From Stenotrophomonas sp. 610A2 (GTDB lineage Bacteria; Pseudomonadota; Gammaproteobacteria; Xanthomonadales; Xanthomonadaceae): 64,000 nt of DNA. Both the position numbers and the translations under genes were made by a program. Within the stretch, counting starts at the first letter, position 1. Each line of letters starts with the position of its first letter. The notes beneath the pieces are model-generated. The model was given only the letters and a program-made list of their open reading frames with translations. It was not told the origin of the DNA and did not search any database. Positions 1-9,230 of the stretch are shown here, piece by piece. The stretch spans positions 620,001 to 684,000 of the forward strand of contig NZ_CP130832.1 in assembly GCF_030549615.1 (NCBI RefSeq), given 5' to 3'.

Positions 1-1180
1 CCAAGCTGTGCCGGCGGCCTTCGATGGCAGCGCGGATCAGGCCGGCACCCAGCATCGAATAGGTGATGCCATTGCCGCCGTACGCCATGGCGAACTGCAC
101 GCGCGGCCCCCACTGCCGGTGCGCACCGAAGAACGGCAGGCCGTCTTCGGTCTCGGCAAAGGTGCCTGCCCAGGCGAAGCTCGGCGTAATCGCCAGTTGC
201 GGGAACAGTTTGCCGACCTTCGCAGCCAGCCGCCGTGCCTTGCGATCCACCTGCGCATCGCGGCGCAGCGGCAGGTCGACCGCATCGTCCTCGCCACCGA
301 CCAGCAGGCGCTGGTCGGCGGTGGTGCGCAGGTAGAGGTAGGGGCGTGCGGTCTCCCACAGCAGGGTGTCGCGCAGCTGCGCCAGCGCATTTGCCGGCAA
401 CGGCTCGGTGACGAAGGCATAGCTGCTGCGGTTGCGCGCCACGCGTTGCCGCAGCCAATGCTGTGCCGCGTAGCCGGCGGCGACCACCAGATGCTTGCAC
501 TCGATGCGCAGGCCATCCGCGGTGCGTAGATGCACTCGTTGGGTGCTGGTTTCGACGGCGTTGATGTGGCAGCGGTCATGGATCTTCGCGCCCTGCGCCA
601 GCAACCGCATCAATAGCCGGTAGCTCATCCGGTACGGGTCCATGCTCGCCGCCGGTGTGCTGAGGATCGCGCCGGGCGCGTTGAAACCGAATTCTGCTGC
701 AACGCCCTCGGCGTCCAGCCAGTCCACCGCGAATCCGTGCTGGCTGCGCAGCTCGAACTCCTCCAGCAGCGGCCGCAGGTGACGGCGATGGCTGGCGTAA
801 TACAGGCTGCGCGCATTGCGGAAATCGACGTCATCCACCTGCCTGGCAAGCGCCTGCAGTTCATCGATGGCCTGCGCGCAGGCACGGTAGGCCAGCAATG
901 CCGCATCCAGCCCATAACGCTTGGCGAGCTCGCGCAAGGGCGTGTCGATTTCGTATTGCAGCAACGCGGTGCTGGCAGCAGTGGAGCCCCAGCCGATATC
1001 ACGCTGCTCGATGACCGCGACCTCATGGCCATGCTGTACCAACTCATCGGCGATCAGCGCGGCAGTGATGCCACCGCCGAGCACCACCACCTCGCAGCGC
1101 AGGTCCTGCTGCAGCGGCGGAAAGGCATGCATCAGGCCATTCTTGATGGCCCAGAACGGGTAGCCACTCTTCAGGTCCAT
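1..1180 (-). CDS. FAD-dependent oxidoreductase (glycine/D-amino acid oxidase, DadA-like), 3' end cut off
   Basis: The frame from the ATG at 1180 stays open to the left edge, about 393 residues, so the C-terminus is missing. Near residues 30-45 is a Rossmann dinucleotide fold, VVVLGGGITAALIADEL, typical of the DAO family of flavoenzymes that oxidise amines or amino acids. The last visible part (AETEDGLPFFGAHRQWG, then YGGNGITYSMLGAGL) matches the C-terminal FAD-contacting block of that family, so only a few dozen residues are probably lost. No signal peptide is seen, so a cytoplasmic enzyme is expected. It starts 27 bases after the lipocalin gene on the same strand and probably shares its transcript. 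The family call is firm; the substrate cannot be read from the sequence. Confidence 0.82.
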   Translation of the reverse strand, partial: MDLKSGYPFWAIKNGLMHAFPPLQQDLRCEVVVLGGGITAALIADELVQHGHEVAVIEQRDIGWGSTAASTALLQYEIDTPLRELAKRYGLDAALLAYRACAQAIDELQALARQVDDVDFRNARSLYYASHRRHLRPLLEEFELRSQHGFAVDWLDAEGVAAEFGFNAPGAILSTPAASMDPYRMSYRLLMRLLAQGAKIHDRCHINAVETSTQRVHLRTADGLRIECKHLVVAAGYAAQHWLRQRVARNRSSYAFVTEPLPANALAQLRDTLLWETARPYLYLRTTADQRLLVGGEDDAVDLPLRRDAQVDRKARRLAAKVGKLFPQLAITPSFAWAGTFAETEDGLPFFGAHRQWGPRVQFAMAYGGNGITYSMLGAGLIRAAIEGRRHSL

Positions 1181-1207
1181 GCGCGCCTCCGCTCGCCGCT
1201 GCAGCTG

Positions 1208-1702
1208 TCAGCCAGTCGGATGGCCGGTATGTGGCGTGTAGATCAAGGGCTTGGTGTCAAAGCCTTGCTGCTGTGCATAGGCGATGTAATGGTCACGGGT
1301 GGTGGCGTCCATCCGTGGCAGGCGTGCCAGCAGCCACAGGTATTTGCGGTCGGGGCTGCCGACCAGCGCAGTGGTATAGGCCGAGTCCAGCTGCATGATC
1401 CAGTAGTCGCCTTTGGTGAAGGGAATCCAGCGCAGGCCCTCCGGCAGGAAGCTGACTTCCAGCTTGCTGTTGCTGTCATCGACCGCGGTTGCCTGGCCGA
1501 TCGATTCTTCCAGGTCGCCGTTGTGCAGGCAGCGGTTCTGCACGCGCACGCTGCCATCGTCGTTGAGCGAGTAGTGGGCACTGACGTCGGTGGCATCCTC
1601 GGGCTCATGGCGCATCGGCAGGCGCGCCACTTCGTACCAGGTGCCCAGATAGCGTTGCAGGTCCACGTGCGGAACGGTTGCCAGGGAGGAGTGTTGCGTC
1701 AT
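1208..1702 (-). CDS. Lipocalin family protein (Blc-like)
   Basis: 164 residues. The lipocalin signature GTWYEVARLP is at residues 20-29, followed by the beta-barrel pattern of bacterial Blc proteins (HYSLNDDGSVRVQNRC, then KGDYWIMQLD) and a C-terminal YAQQQGFD helix. Blc-type lipocalins bind lysophospholipids or fatty acids. E. coli Blc is an outer-membrane lipoprotein, but this one shows no signal peptide or lipobox. The frame is open 18 codons further upstream; the ATG at 1702 was chosen because it has GAGG about ten bases before it and puts the lipocalin motif at the usual distance from the N-terminus. The FAD oxidoreductase follows in the same direction. Confidence 0.85.
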   Translation of the reverse strand: MTQHSSLATVPHVDLQRYLGTWYEVARLPMRHEPEDATDVSAHYSLNDDGSVRVQNRCLHNGDLEESIGQATAVDDSNSKLEVSFLPEGLRWIPFTKGDYWIMQLDSAYTTALVGSPDRKYLWLLARLPRMDATTRDHYIAYAQQQGFDTKPLIYTPHTGHPTG

Positions 1703-1889
1703 GGTTGACCTCTTCGGCGGTGGCGCGGGCGCGCCGGGGCCACAGCTATAGGCCACTGCCGGTTAAGGGACTGTGCCTGCTGGGTTGATTTGCCATTCAC
1801 TGAATCGCTGCCATCGGTGGCAACGCTTTTTCGCGCCGGACAAATCGGGCTGCGCTAGGCTGGCGGCATCCGAAAAACAGGAGTTCTCC

Positions 1890-2138
1890 ATGTTTGTCGT
1901 GATCCTGCTCAAGGGGCAGAACCGCTATGCGCGCGAGCGCTGGGAGCAGCTGCCGGAGGTGGTCGAGTACGAGGGGCAGGGTTTCTGCCTGCGTGTAGGC
2001 CCACGCCAACCGCAGCCAACCACGCAGGTGTGGGAGCCGGTGGCGATCTACGCGCCGCACGAGTTGACCGAGGACGAGTTCATGGAGATCTATGAGCTCA
2101 ACCGCCACCACATCGTCGAGCTGGCACTGGAATACTGA
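1890..2138 (+). CDS. Small conserved hypothetical protein, 82 aa
   Basis: An 82-residue soluble protein beginning MFVVILLKGQ and ending ELNRHHIVELALEY. It is acidic towards the C-terminus and has no cysteines beyond one, no membrane segment and no signal peptide. The ATG at 1890 is preceded by AGGAG at good spacing, better than any start further upstream in the same frame. Codon use resembles its neighbours and it stands alone between the divergent lipocalin gene and the mechanosensitive channel gene. I do not recognise a family. The clear ribosome-binding site and coding bias make it a likely real gene. Confidence 0.7.
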   Translation: MFVVILLKGQNRYARERWEQLPEVVEYEGQGFCLRVGPRQPQPTTQVWEPVAIYAPHELTEDEFMEIYELNRHHIVELALEY

Positions 2139-2199
2139 AGATCGGGCACGGTTTTGCAGGATGTGAACGCGCTCTGACATATAGTTCCCGGCAGGCGCG

Positions 2200-4647
2200 G
2201 TGGTCCGCGCGATCCGGTGCCCCGTCTTGCTTGCCCAACGTTTTTCGCATCCGCTGCGTGCACTGCTGTTTGTTCTCCTGGTTGGCCTGGCTACCAGCAG
2301 TGCGGCCTGGGCCGCGCCAGATGGAGCGGCGGCCGACATCAGTCCGCAGACCCGTATCGAACAGGCCTCGCGCACGGTTGCGGCGGTCAAGCGCGCAGTC
2401 AACGATGCCGACGCACCGGAAACACTGAAAACCCTGGCTGAGCGTGCCAGCCAGGCGCAGCGTGAGGCCGAGGCCAGCGTCGCCGCGCTGCAGCCGGAGC
2501 TGACCCAGCTCGACGCCCGCATCGAACAGCTGGGGCCGGCACCCGAAGGCGGCGAAGACGCCGGCATTGCCCGCCAGCGCAAGCTGCTGGACCAGCAGCG
2601 CAGCCAGGTCGATGCCGACATCAAGCGCGGCAAGCTGCTGGCCGAGGAGGCCAAGCAGGCCAACGAAGCCATCGAGAAGATGCGCGCCCAGCAGTTCGGC
2701 GAGCAGATGGGGCGCAAGGTGGCCTCGCCGTTGTCGCCGGCACTGTGGCGGGAATTCGGTGAGCATGTGCCGGATGATCTTGCGCGGTTCCAATCGCTGT
2801 ACCGGCAGGCCCACGATGCCCTGCTGAAGGCGGCCGGCAAGCAGGGCTGGGGCATGCCGCTGCTGGGCGCCTCGCTGGCCTTGCTGATGCTGTTCCCGCT
2901 GCGCATCTGGCTGCGCCACCTTGGGCGCCGCTATGCCGCTTCCGAACGTGCCCCGGACGGACGCCTGCGTCGTACCGGTCTTGCGGTGTGGCTGCTGTTG
3001 GTCGGCACCTTGCTGCCCGGGCTGGCGGCGACGGTACTGGTGGCCAGCCTGCGGGCAATCGATGCCATCGCACCGCGGCTGGAATCGGTGGCCGACATGT
3101 TCGTTGTCGCCACCTTCGTGGCGGCCTTCATTGGTGCGGTGGCAGCCAGCCTGCTGGTGCCGTCGCGGCCCACCTGGCGCCTGCTGGACATCGATGATGT
3201 CGCTGCCGCCCGCCTGCGACGCTTTGCCTGGGGTGCGGCCAGCCTGACCTGGCTGACCATGCTGCTGCGCGACGTCAATCGCGCGGCGCGGACCTCGGCG
3301 GTGGGTACGGTGACCTTGGATGGCCTGATCGCACTGACCTACGTGGTGTTGATCATGAGCATGCTGGCGACCTTGGCTGGCCTGCATCGACGCCGTGCGG
3401 CAGCGGCCGCACAGGCCGAAGCGGAGAACACCAGCAGCGGCCGCTCGCCGCGGGCGCCACGCAGTGGCTGGCTGATCGTGGCGCGCCTGGGTGGCTACCT
3501 GAGCATCTTCGCCGCGCTGGTGGCGACCTTGCTGGGCTACCTCAACTTCGCCATGTTCACTGCCCAGCAGATGGTCTGGGGCACGGTGATCGTGCTGGCG
3601 ACCACCTTGCTGACGCGTTTCGCCGATGATTTCGCGTTGTGGCTGCTGGCGCCGGAAAGTGCTGCCGGGCGCATGTTGCGGCTGTCGACGGGCTTGTCTG
3701 CCAGTCGCCTGGAACAGGCCGGTGTATTGCTGTCGGCCACCTCACGGCTTGCGCTGGTGATGCTGGGCATCACCGCCTTTGTTGCACCGTTCGGCAACGT
3801 CAGCGCCCTGTACGGCTGGCTGGAGCGTCTGTCGGCCGGCATCAAGATCGGCGGCAACCTGCTGACGCCGGGCTCGATCATCAGCGCGGTGCTGGTGCTG
3901 GTACTCGGCCTTGCGCTGATGCGGGTGGTGCAGCGTTGGCTGGTGGATACCTATCTGCCCAAGACCGAACTGGATATCGGCGCACGCAATTCCATCAGCA
4001 CCGTTGCCCACTATCTGGGCATCGTGCTGGCTGCTTTGTGGGCCTTGGCAGCGTTGGGTATTGGCTTTGAAAAGGTGGCCTTGCTGGCCAGCGCGCTGTC
4101 GGTTGGTATCGGTTTTGGTCTGCAGGCGATCACCCAGAACTTCGTTTCCGGCCTGATCCTGCTGGCCGAGCGCCCGGTGAAAATTGGTGACTGGATCAAG
4201 ATCGGCGACCAGGAAGGCGACATCCGCCGCATCTCGGTGCGTTCCACCGAGATCCAGGTGGGCGATCGTTCCACGCTGATCGTGCCGAACTCGGAACTGA
4301 TCACCAAGACCATCCGCAACATGACCATGGCCAATGCGCTGGGGCGCATCCAGGTGCAGTTCTCGGTGCCGCTGGGCACCGACATGGGCAAGTTGCGGGC
4401 ATTGCTGCTGGGGATCTATGCCGCCAACGAAACGGTGCTGATCGATCCGGCGCCGTCGTTCTTCATTGATTCGATCAGTGGCGGCCAGGTGGCGGTGAAC
4501 AGCTTCGCCTATGTGTCCTCGTCGCGGAGCGTTTACGGCACCCGCAGCGAGGTATTGTTCGCCCTGTTGGAACAGACAGCCGCCGCTGGCATCGCCCTGT
4601 CCACCCCGACCGACATCCACCTGGTACGCGATCCCCCGCAAACCTAG
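2200..4647 (+). CDS. Large MscS-family mechanosensitive channel (DUF3772/MscK-like layout)
   Basis: 815 residues from a GTG start. The N-terminus carries a signal peptide (RALLFVLLVGLATSSAAWA). A periplasmic coiled-coil region follows (about residues 45-215; repeated Q/E/A heptads such as QREAEASVAALQPEL). Several membrane helices come next, then the C-terminal MscS pore and beta domain: GIGFGLQAITQNFVSG near residue 635 is the pore-lining helix, and KIGDWIKIGDQEGDIRRI and VPNSELITKTIRNM are the cytoplasmic beta-domain motifs. The family opens under membrane tension to release solutes during osmotic downshock. The length fits the DUF3772-containing subgroup rather than small MscS. The stop codon is followed immediately by a GTAG repeat. 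Only a weak Shine-Dalgarno precedes the GTG, so the exact start is less certain than the rest. Confidence 0.85.
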   Translation: MVRAIRCPVLLAQRFSHPLRALLFVLLVGLATSSAAWAAPDGAAADISPQTRIEQASRTVAAVKRAVNDADAPETLKTLAERASQAQREAEASVAALQPELTQLDARIEQLGPAPEGGEDAGIARQRKLLDQQRSQVDADIKRGKLLAEEAKQANEAIEKMRAQQFGEQMGRKVASPLSPALWREFGEHVPDDLARFQSLYRQAHDALLKAAGKQGWGMPLLGASLALLMLFPLRIWLRHLGRRYAASERAPDGRLRRTGLAVWLLLVGTLLPGLAATVLVASLRAIDAIAPRLESVADMFVVATFVAAFIGAVAASLLVPSRPTWRLLDIDDVAAARLRRFAWGAASLTWLTMLLRDVNRAARTSAVGTVTLDGLIALTYVVLIMSMLATLAGLHRRRAAAAAQAEAENTSSGRSPRAPRSGWLIVARLGGYLSIFAALVATLLGYLNFAMFTAQQMVWGTVIVLATTLLTRFADDFALWLLAPESAAGRMLRLSTGLSASRLEQAGVLLSATSRLALVMLGITAFVAPFGNVSALYGWLERLSAGIKIGGNLLTPGSIISAVLVLVLGLALMRVVQRWLVDTYLPKTELDIGARNSISTVAHYLGIVLAALWALAALGIGFEKVALLASALSVGIGFGLQAITQNFVSGLILLAERPVKIGDWIKIGDQEGDIRRISVRSTEIQVGDRSTLIVPNSELITKTIRNMTMANALGRIQVQFSVPLGTDMGKLRALLLGIYAANETVLIDPAPSFFIDSISGGQVAVNSFAYVSSSRSVYGTRSEVLFALLEQTAAAGIALSTPTDIHLVRDPPQT

Positions 4648-4709
4648 GTAGTGCCGAGCCATGCTCGGCAGGGGGAGGTCCGCATGTAGTGCCGAGCCAT
4701 GCTCGGCAG
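4648..4709 (+). repeat. Two direct copies of the GTAG palindromic repeat
   Basis: Copies of GTAGTGCCGAGCC-ATG-CTCGGCAG start at 4648 and 4686. Each can fold into a stem (GCCGAGC/GCTCGGC). The first begins right after the channel gene's stop codon. This is the GTAG/SMAG-type REP known from Stenotrophomonas. Confidence 0.85.
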
Positions 4710-4724
4710 GGGCTTTCCCGGTGA

Positions 4725-4826
4725 TTTGTAGGAGGGCGCAAGCAGCGAAGCTGATGGTCCGCCAGATTGCGGCTGCAATAGCGACTGCAGCATTGCCAGC
4801 TTCGCGGCTGACACCGTTCCTGCAAA
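4725..4826. repeat. Degenerate inverted pair of the GGAGCGGCGTAAGCC-type repeat
   Basis: A diverged forward copy (TTGTAGGAGGGCGCAAGC...) is followed by a reverse copy (CAGCTTCGCGGCTGACACC...) about 45 bases later. They correspond to the cleaner copies near 10.2, 13.9, 31.6 and 38.6 kb. They separate the convergent channel and phosphoglycerol transferase genes. Confidence 0.6.
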
Positions 4827-4836
4827 AGCAGCAGCG

Positions 4837-6936
4837 TTACGACCTCGGATGCTCGCTGGTCGGCACCAGCGCATAGTCGTCCACGGCCAACTGCTCGGCA
4901 TGATTCAACCAGGCGCGGATCTCCAGGTCGTCGATCTCCTGGTCCACGCCCAGCGGCATGCGGATGCGGCCATCGGCATCGGGCTGCACCCATTGCTGGG
5001 CCACCACCACGTTGCGCTTGGACGCCACTGCTTCCACCCAGAAGCCACGCTCGGGGCGCTGCGCCGCATACAGCTCCAGCACGTATTGGCCGGGACTGGT
5101 GTGGCGCGGTTGGCGGCTGATCATGCGTGACTGACGCACGCTTGGGCGCGGCCCGCTGAACGCCTGCAGCGGCGCATCCACGGCGATGCCTCGGCGCAGC
5201 TGCGCATCGCGGTACAGGCGCATGCCCTGGTCACTGTCCAGCAGCAGCGCGCACCACTGGCCGTCGGCCGAGCCATCTTCAAACGCAGTGCAGCGGTCGA
5301 CATAGGCCAGGCGATGCTGCGGATCGGCTTCCTCGAACTTGCGCGAGGTATTTTCCAGGTACACCGATTTCAGGTCCCACTGCTGGTCGTATTCCAGCAG
5401 CACCGGCGGCTGCACCTTCTGCACGCCGACCAGCACCTGATCCTCGTCCAGTCTGAGCATGCGGGTCTGTTCGCCCAGCCACAGTGAACGTGCGAACGCG
5501 CTATAGCGTGCGTACGTCCTTGTATCACCGCTGGTAGCCGCGACGCTGGCACTGGCCGCAGGGGCAGGCTTCAACAGTGAGCGGCCAAAGCCGATTGCAT
5601 CGATCGCCGGATCCAGCAGCTGCAGCGCGGTAGCGCCCGAGTCCAGCGTGGTGCCCGCCTGGGCAACAATCTGCTGCGGTTGCAGCTTGTTGCCCAGGAA
5701 CAGCAGCAGGTTCTCGCGCTTCTGCTTTTCCAGCACATGGCTCAGGTCATTGGGCATGGCCAGGTGATCGGAGGCCACCACCACCAGCGTGTTGTCGGCG
5801 AACTCGCTGCTGCGGATGCGATCCACAAGGCGCGAGATCAGCCGATCACTGCATTTGAGTGCATTGAGCAGGCCGATATTGCCGTGCACGCTGCGATAGC
5901 GCGTGTTCTTGCAGGCCACCGGCAGATGCCCGGCCGGATGATGGGTGTCCATGGTCAAGGCGGTCAGCATGAACGGCTGGCCGCTCGCTGACAGCTCGAG
6001 GAAACGTTCGTAGGCGCGCTCCAGCAGCACGTCATCGTGCACGCCCCAATTGGAAAAATGGCGTTTGGCGATGTTCTGCTGCTGGAACCATTCCAGATCG
6101 CGCACGTCGTCAAAACCGTGCGAGTTGAGGAAGTCGGCCTTGGCCGCGAACTGCCCGTTGGCTCCGCCCATGTAGTGGTTGCTATAGCCCTGCTGCTTCA
6201 GGTAATCACCAAGGCAGAAGGCTTCAGGCAAGAAGCGGCCCATCCGCCCCATGCTGTTCTCATCGCCTTGCGCGGTGGTCAGCGGCACGCCGCACATCGA
6301 CGACACCAGGCCGGCGATGGTCCAGCCACTGCCGTCGGCGGAGGCGATGTTGCGGAAATCCAGGCCTTCACCAGCAAGCCGGGTGAGGTTGGGCATAAGG
6401 CCGGGGAATACGCTCTGGTCAAAATACGTACGTTCCAGGCTCTCGCCGTAGATCCAGACGATGTTGGGCCGCTGCGCCAATGGCTTGGATGGCAGCTGGT
6501 ACTCGCCAGCCACCGCGCTGTAGTCCACCGGCTGCATCTGCAGGTAGATGCGCTTGCCGTCGGCGTACAAGGGACTGAGCATCAGCGTGGACAGCAGCAG
6601 CGCCGCGAACCCTGCGAATACCGGCAGACCATGGCGTGGCAGTTGCAGGCGGCGCATGCGCAGCAGCAACAACGGTGTCAGCGATAGCAGGACCAGGCCG
6701 ATGAAGCCGATGATGTAGGCGCTGAAGTCACCAACACCGGCGCCTTCCATGTCGCTGCGCAGGTGGTAGAGCGTGGCGGAATTGATGCCATCGCCGCTGA
6801 GTTTATCGATCAACCACCAACTGCTCAGTGCCAGCAACAGCAGCGATAACAGACCTGCCTTCAACCGGGCCAGGGTGGGTGACAACATCAACAATACGAA
6901 CAGTGCTGCCAGAGACAGCCAGATGATCCAATGCAT
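4837..6936 (-). CDS. opgB: OpgB-like phosphoglycerol transferase (LTA-synthase/sulfatase fold)
   Basis: 699 residues. Three or four N-terminal membrane helices (residues 3-20, 24-42, 72-92, 104-124) are followed by a large periplasmic alkaline-phosphatase-fold domain. Visible active-site elements: NIVWIYGESLERTYF, with E165 as probable metal ligand; GSGWTIAG, with T206 as probable nucleophile; DTHHP near 330; and ASDHLAMPN with D390/H391. The GESLERTYF wording is that of OpgB/MdoB, which moves phosphoglycerol from phosphatidylglycerol onto periplasmic glucans. E. coli OpgB is 763 residues. The roughly 240-residue C-terminal extension shows no motif I recognise. The gene stands alone with a 456-base upstream gap that should hold its promoter. 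A lipoteichoic-acid-synthase-like enzyme with another acceptor is possible. Confidence 0.8.
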   Translation of the reverse strand: MHWIIWLSLAALFVLLMLSPTLARLKAGLLSLLLLALSSWWLIDKLSGDGINSATLYHLRSDMEGAGVGDFSAYIIGFIGLVLLSLTPLLLLRMRRLQLPRHGLPVFAGFAALLLSTLMLSPLYADGKRIYLQMQPVDYSAVAGEYQLPSKPLAQRPNIVWIYGESLERTYFDQSVFPGLMPNLTRLAGEGLDFRNIASADGSGWTIAGLVSSMCGVPLTTAQGDENSMGRMGRFLPEAFCLGDYLKQQGYSNHYMGGANGQFAAKADFLNSHGFDDVRDLEWFQQQNIAKRHFSNWGVHDDVLLERAYERFLELSASGQPFMLTALTMDTHHPAGHLPVACKNTRYRSVHGNIGLLNALKCSDRLISRLVDRIRSSEFADNTLVVVASDHLAMPNDLSHVLEKQKRENLLLFLGNKLQPQQIVAQAGTTLDSGATALQLLDPAIDAIGFGRSLLKPAPAASASVAATSGDTRTYARYSAFARSLWLGEQTRMLRLDEDQVLVGVQKVQPPVLLEYDQQWDLKSVYLENTSRKFEEADPQHRLAYVDRCTAFEDGSADGQWCALLLDSDQGMRLYRDAQLRRGIAVDAPLQAFSGPRPSVRQSRMISRQPRHTSPGQYVLELYAAQRPERGFWVEAVASKRNVVVAQQWVQPDADGRIRMPLGVDQEIDDLEIRAWLNHAEQLAVDDYALVPTSEHPRS

Positions 6937-7392
6937 GCGGTCACGTGGGTAGCGGAGACAGGGTCAACGGCTGCGGCCGTCGGCGCTTTGCAGGCACGCT
7001 GTATGGGCGATGCGGCGAAGCATCTGGATCTTGCCTGCCGTAACCTGACTGAAATGTTTGGACAGCGCTGTCGTATTCATCATCAGCGGATTGCGGCGTT
7101 TTGCGCGTGAGACAGGGTGAGAGAGTGTGCTTTTCAGGCTGATTTATTGATGTTCGCGCCTACTGGCGTCAGTGCGTTGAAGCGACATCACGTAGCCCGG
7201 GTAAGCGCAGCGCACCCGGGATGGCAACGATAGAAGCAATGCAGCTTGCGCGTGGCTGTGCTGCTCCAGCTGTGCGCGCACCTGCAATGAGGCTTGCAAG
7301 GTTCGTCGGCGGTGCTGTCATCGCGTGGATGCACGCCACGCGTGGTCCCGGGTGCGCTGCGCTTACCCGGGCTACAGTTGTTGCGTTCTGGC
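6937..7392. other. 456-base gap upstream of opgB, no gene seen
   Basis: The half nearest opgB (to about 7190) is relatively AT-rich and probably carries the opgB promoter; no clear -35/-10 pair stands out. The half towards the ABC1 kinase gene holds the inverted repeat pair annotated at 7192-7375. Short frames here lack ribosome-binding sites. Confidence 0.6.
7192..7375. repeat. Inverted pair of GTAGCCCGGGTAAGCGC-type repeats
   Basis: A forward copy at 7192-7220 and its near-exact reverse complement at 7347-7375 enclose about 126 bases. Each copy is itself palindromic around GCGCAGCGC between CCCGGGT and ACCCGGG. The same pair occurs at 52201-52320. Confidence 0.85.
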
Positions 7393-9087
7393 TTAGCGGT
7401 GGCCGCGCTCTTCGCGTGCCCGCGCTCTGGTGCGGCGATCGAACAGTAGTGAGCTGACAATCAGGCCCAGGCCGATGAACACACCGAGCAGGAACAGCAG
7501 CATCGCGAAGGCCGGGTAACCAAGCAGCGTCCAGCGTGTTGGTACCCGCATCAGCAGGGTGGAGGACAGCAGCAATGCAGCGGTGATCAAGCCCGCCGCG
7601 ATGCGGTTGGCGACTTTCTGGATGTTCTCCATCAAGCGCGATTCATCCAGGCCGGTCACCTTCATCTGCAGCCTGTTCTCGGCTACCAGACTGAGGATGT
7701 CGGACATGCGTCGTGGCCCGTTGCGCAGCAGCTGCTGCACTTCCATCGCCTCGCTGGCCAGGTTGGCGGCCGACAGCGACTTGCGGAAGTGCGCGCGCAT
7801 CACATGCTGCAGCTGTTTCTCGACCACACGCCGGGTCTTCATCTCGGGGGCGAGGAAACGACAGACGCCTTCCAGATTGAGCAGGGCCTTGCCGAGCAGG
7901 CTCAGTTCCGGTGGCGTGCGCAGATTGCTGGCAGTGGCGATCCGCACGATCTCCAGCACCACGTGGCCTTCGGACAAGGTGCCGTTGGCGGCGTAGCGCG
8001 CAATCATCTGCCCGGTCTCACGCAGGTAGCGCTCTTCGTCGTAGTCCTCAAGCCGGGTGCTGATGCTGATGATTTCATCGGCCACTTCCTCGCCGCGTCC
8101 GTCCACTGCGGCAAACAGCACTTTCAGCAGGCGCTGGCGCAGCCGTGGCGGCACATGCGCGACCATGCCCAGGTCGAAGATCGCCAGCTGGCCCTCCGGC
8201 GTCACCCGCAGATTGCCCGGGTGCGGGTCGGCGTGAATCTCGCCATGTACGAAGATCTGGTCCAGGTAGCCACGCACAAGTGCGGCGGCCAACGGCACCA
8301 TCGACTGCTCGGTGCGGCGGACCTGCGGGATGGCATCCACGCGCACGCCATGCACCAGTTCCATGGTCAATACCCGGCGGCCACATAGATCCCAGACCGG
8401 CTGTGGCACCCACAGCTCCGGGTACGGCGCCAGATGCTGGCCGAAGCGCGCCAGGTTGGCGGCCTCGGCTTCATAGTCCAGCTCCATGCGCAGGGTCTTG
8501 GCGAACTCGCCCAGCCAGTCGGAGAAGCGCACCTTGCGACCAACCCGGGTGAGGTGGTCGGCGGCGGTGGCGAAGCTGCGCAGCACGCCGATGTCCGAAC
8601 GCAGCTGGGCAGCGATATCGGGTTTCTGCACCTTGATGGCGACCTGCCGCCCGTCATGCAGCTCGGCCTGGTGGACCTGGGCGATGGAGGCGCAACCCAG
8701 CGGTTCCGGGTCGAACCAGGCAAACAGCTTGCTGACCGGTACACCGAGGTCGTCCTCGATCACCGCGCGGATCTGCTCGACCGGGATCGGCGCAACCTGT
8801 TCCTGCATGCGCTCAAGCGCGGCCACGTATTCGGGCGGAATCATGTCCGGGCGGGTCGACAGCACCTGCCCGAGCTTGACGAAGGTGGTGCCCAGCGCCT
8901 CCAGGTCGGCGACGAACTGGGTGGGATTGCCGGCGGCCGGTGGCCGGCCCAGGCGCGGGATTTCGCCATCCAGCGAGATCCCGGAGAACACCCCCGAATT
9001 ACGGTAGCGCAGCAGCAGCCGCACGATCTGCTGGCGTCGGCTGTTGCCGCCGACGGTGGTCGGGGCATCGCTGCTGGTCGGTTCCAT
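7393..9087 (-). CDS. ABC1/UbiB-family atypical kinase
   Basis: 564 residues. The family's kinase-like core is clear: a KLGQ region with LGTTFVKLGQVLSTRPD, the VAIKVQKPD lysine strand, and HADPHPGNLRVTPEGQ then IFDLGMVAHV, the ABC1 catalytic and metal-binding blocks. Two C-terminal membrane helices (GLITAALLLSSTLLM and FAMLLFLLGVFIGLGLIV) match UbiB, which is needed for ubiquinone synthesis as an ATPase/kinase at the membrane. The frame is open 63 codons further upstream, but the family homology begins after the ATG at 9087. It diverges from the DUF808 gene with 143 bases between. It is not near the ubiE-ubiJ genes, so it may be a second, non-ubiquinone ABC1 protein. Confidence 0.85.
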   Translation of the reverse strand: MEPTSSDAPTTVGGNSRRQQIVRLLLRYRNSGVFSGISLDGEIPRLGRPPAAGNPTQFVADLEALGTTFVKLGQVLSTRPDMIPPEYVAALERMQEQVAPIPVEQIRAVIEDDLGVPVSKLFAWFDPEPLGCASIAQVHQAELHDGRQVAIKVQKPDIAAQLRSDIGVLRSFATAADHLTRVGRKVRFSDWLGEFAKTLRMELDYEAEAANLARFGQHLAPYPELWVPQPVWDLCGRRVLTMELVHGVRVDAIPQVRRTEQSMVPLAAALVRGYLDQIFVHGEIHADPHPGNLRVTPEGQLAIFDLGMVAHVPPRLRQRLLKVLFAAVDGRGEEVADEIISISTRLEDYDEERYLRETGQMIARYAANGTLSEGHVVLEIVRIATASNLRTPPELSLLGKALLNLEGVCRFLAPEMKTRRVVEKQLQHVMRAHFRKSLSAANLASEAMEVQQLLRNGPRRMSDILSLVAENRLQMKVTGLDESRLMENIQKVANRIAAGLITAALLLSSTLLMRVPTRWTLLGYPAFAMLLFLLGVFIGLGLIVSSLLFDRRTRARAREERGHR

Positions 9088-9230
9088 CAAGCGGGTATCT
9101 CCGTGGTGGCACGGGTGCAGTGTGGCCGCAGCCGGGTTGCAGGTGGGTGAATGCGTGGGCGGATATCCCGATGACGCCACGAATGAGTGAGAATCCCTCT
9201 TCCCCCTGTCCCACGACCTGACGGTGACCC

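Noticed and set aside
2098..3387. A 429-codon open frame on the minus strand
   Set aside because: It is antisense to the mechanosensitive channel gene, with Gln/Arg/His-rich noise and no motif.
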